DNA of 64,000 bases from Bacteroidota bacterium (GTDB taxonomy: Bacteria; Bacteroidota; Bacteroidia; Chitinophagales; BACL12): the NCBI GenBank assembly GCA_016718035.1, contig JADKEK010000001.1, forward strand, positions 868,001 through 932,000. The letters run 5' to 3'. Of this stretch, positions 62,640 to 64,000 are shown piece by piece. The position numbers were made by a program, and so were the translations under genes. The notes beneath the pieces are model-generated. The model was not told the origin of the DNA, did not search any database, and saw only the letters and a program-made list of their open reading frames with translations. How positions within the stretch are numbered: the stretch's first letter is position 1; every line of letters begins with the position of its first letter.

Positions 62640-64000
62640 TTATTCTACAAATAATTTATTTTCAATGTAATTATTGTTGTAATATATTCTTGCGATATAA
62701 ATTCCGGCTGCGATATTGGTCAAAGAAATCGTTTCATTAATTGCATTTCCAAGCAGATTTTTAATGAAAATAATTTGGCCATAGGAATTATATATCTCAA
62801 GTATTATTTCACTCGATTCGGGTAATAATTGATCTTGGTATGATAGTGTAAATGTTCCATTATTTGGATTTGGATAAATGTCAACATTTGGTATATTTAA
62901 AAGATAATCTTCATTCTCTTTACACGGAACACTCACAACAATTGCGTTCGAATTTTTAAAACATCCTGTCGCAGCTTTTGTTACGCGACATTTATAATTA
63001 CCAGAGGTGGATGCTGTATAGTTTAATGATGTAGCTCCTGCAATTGGTGTTGCACCTTTATACCATTGATAAGTACACCCTGCAACAGCAACTTCTGTTA
63101 ATACCACACTTCCGCCTGCACAAAAGGTTGTTGGGCCTCCGGCAGATATACTTGCGTTGGGGTTTTTAATTACGTTTACAAAAATTGTTGTTGATTCTGC
63201 TGAGCCGCAATCACTAGTTGTTACACAGCTATAATTCCCTTTGGTTGTAACAGTATAAGTAGCTGCTGTTGCACCGGGAATATTGGTTCCATTTTTTTTC
63301 CATTGAACAGTAGTGCCCGAATAAGTTGCTGTTAATAATACATTTCCACCCTGACAAAAAGTAATTGGTCCGCCAGCGGAGATGTCAATAGTTTCCGTAA
63401 TACCATCATCGATAAGACCGTTGCAATTATCGTCGAGAGTGTTACAAATTTCCATTAAATCGTAACAAGCCGGTGAAAGTTTTACTACCCAGGTGTCTAA
63501 TTTTCCATTATTGAAACCAACATCACCATCTTCTGAATCTGAGCTGCCTGCAATTATATAACTGCCATCATCTTCAATAAGAAAGTCCCTAAAATAATCA
63601 TCTTTTGATCCTCCTACGGATACTTGCCAAAGGATAACACCAACTGAATTAATTCTCACCAACCAGCCATCTGAATCACCATGATTAAATAATACGTCAC
63701 CCCCTATAGAGCTGGTTGAATTTGCCATAACATACCCTCCATCAGCGAATTGTTTAACCGCATAACCATAGTCGTAGCTGTTTCCACCATAATTTTTTTC
63801 CCATTCAATATTTCTAAGGCTGTCCATTTTTACCAGCCAAACATCTCCTCGTTCGGCTGAACCATAATGATTTGCGACATCTCCATTTTCCGATGTGGAA
63901 TTACCTATCATTATATAACCTCCATCTAATGTTTCGATTGCATAATCTGAAGATTCCGAATTTGTACCACCCAGGCATTTTTGCCACAAGGTGTTTCCAA
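62640..64000 (-). CDS. Array gene 1: divergent propeller/MopE/Ig/T9SS protein, N-terminus cut by window edge
   Basis: The frame is open to the right edge (...G-N-T-L-W-Q-K); the TTG at 63989 is not a start. Three C-terminal blades are visible, and they are of a different subtype: the usual SGISGDKTE loop is replaced by SENGDVANHYGS, SIGGDVLFNHGDSD and SEDGDVGFNNGKLD, with a D-G-D-V/NHG pattern. The rest is standard: EICNTLDDNCNGLIDDGI, Ig pair (VQWKKNGTNIPGATA; YQWYKGATPIAGATS), CKENED and tail VDIYPNPNNGTFTLS. Its Ig DNA is close to gene 2. Probably the most upstream visible member of a transcript with genes 2 and 3. Confidence 0.85.
   Translation of the reverse strand, partial: GNTLWQKCLGGTNSESSDYAIETLDGGYIMIGNSTSENGDVANHYGSAERGDVWLVKMDSLRNIEWEKNYGGNSYDYGYAVKQFADGGYVMANSTSSIGGDVLFNHGDSDGWLVRINSVGVILWQVSVGGSKDDYFRDFLIEDDGSYIIAGSSDSEDGDVGFNNGKLDTWVVKLSPACYDLMEICNTLDDNCNGLIDDGITETIDISAGGPITFCQGGNVLLTATYSGTTVQWKKNGTNIPGATAATYTVTTKGNYSCVTTSDCGSAESTTIFVNVIKNPNASISAGGPTTFCAGGSVVLTEVAVAGCTYQWYKGATPIAGATSLNYTASTSGNYKCRVTKAATGCFKNSNAIVVSVPCKENEDYLLNIPNVDIYPNPNNGTFTLSYQDQLLPESSEIILEIYNSYGQIIFIKNLLGNAINETISLTNIAAGIYIARIYYNNNYIENKLFVE

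Larger units (their letters stand above)
32424..64000 (-). other. Array of twelve paralogous propeller/Ig/T9SS surface proteins
   Basis: Twelve minus-strand genes (the first cut by the right edge) repeat the same architecture: signal peptide, seven or fourteen ~60-residue propeller blades, usually a MopE-like CNxxDDNCNGLIDD motif, two Ig-like domains ending C-K-E-G, and a T9SS tail. Gaps within runs are 2-40 bases, with larger gaps (about 100-370 bases) starting separate units at 43745, 48187, 50458 and 55109. A plus-strand T9SS gene (46177) and a small minus-strand gene (47470) sit inside. Individual genes are described below. Confidence 0.85.

Noticed and set aside
32424..64000. Regularly spaced DNA repeats (for example caatagtattttgcc about every 180 bases) suggesting CRISPR or satellite DNA
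   Set aside because: The repeats are in frame and encode the blade motif N-T-I-G-G; they are protein repeats.

Overview
The window looks like a chromosomal segment of a Bacteroidota bacterium, probably Chitinophagales/Saprospirales-like; the exact lineage is inferred. Visible support: an AT-rich genome, many secreted proteins with type IX secretion (T9SS) C-terminal sorting domains, little Shine-Dalgarno signal, and the Bacteroidota -7 promoter element TAnnTTTG upstream of many genes.

Bases 1-31,800 are mostly ordinary core genome. In order: a CNNM transporter / BadF-type kinase / phosphoglucose isomerase operon (pgi cut by the left edge); a frameshifted hemE; ftsE; a tightly overlapping minus-strand operon cysH - sugar-nucleotide epimerase - recQ - two glycosyltransferases; a LutA-like Fe-S protein; a DoxX-like membrane protein; small secreted or hypothetical proteins; a DUF3127 / YkgJ / small-protein operon; an alpha-glucan phosphorylase homologue with Thr at the PLP-lysine position; a DEAD-box RNA helicase; a secreted M43 metalloprotease; a phosphopantetheinyl transferase; a WD40 protein; dCTP deaminase; a large Bacteroidota-type hypothetical; a peptidase-S74 surface protein; an unknown protein with a hydrophobic hairpin; and a lipoprotein.

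Bases 32,424-64,000 are the remarkable part: a tandem array of twelve paralogous giant secreted proteins, all on the minus strand, interrupted only by one plus-strand T9SS protein and one small beta-barrel-like protein. Each complete member has a signal peptide, exactly seven (or twice seven) roughly 60-residue repeats of the type W-Q-N-T-I-G-G ... D-G-G-Y-I ... S-G-D-K-T-E ... D-Y-W-I-V-K-L, usually a MopE-like CNxxDDNCNGLIDD motif, two Ig-like domains with a conserved CKEGE tail, and a T9SS sorting domain. Counting by eye gave seven repeats in every complete single-unit protein and fourteen in two doubled ones, which strongly suggests seven-bladed beta-propellers. Neighbouring members share much more similar Ig-domain DNA than propeller DNA, suggesting local duplication or gene conversion. 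The array looks like an expanded, recombining family of surface or secreted recognition or adhesion proteins. Its function is unknown.

Three apparent single-base deletions (in hemE, in the last array gene, and at a junction that fuses two array genes into one 1457-codon frame) suggest either residual sequencing error or real decay. They should be resolved before gene counts are trusted. No tRNA, rRNA, CRISPR array, prophage or insertion sequence was recognised.
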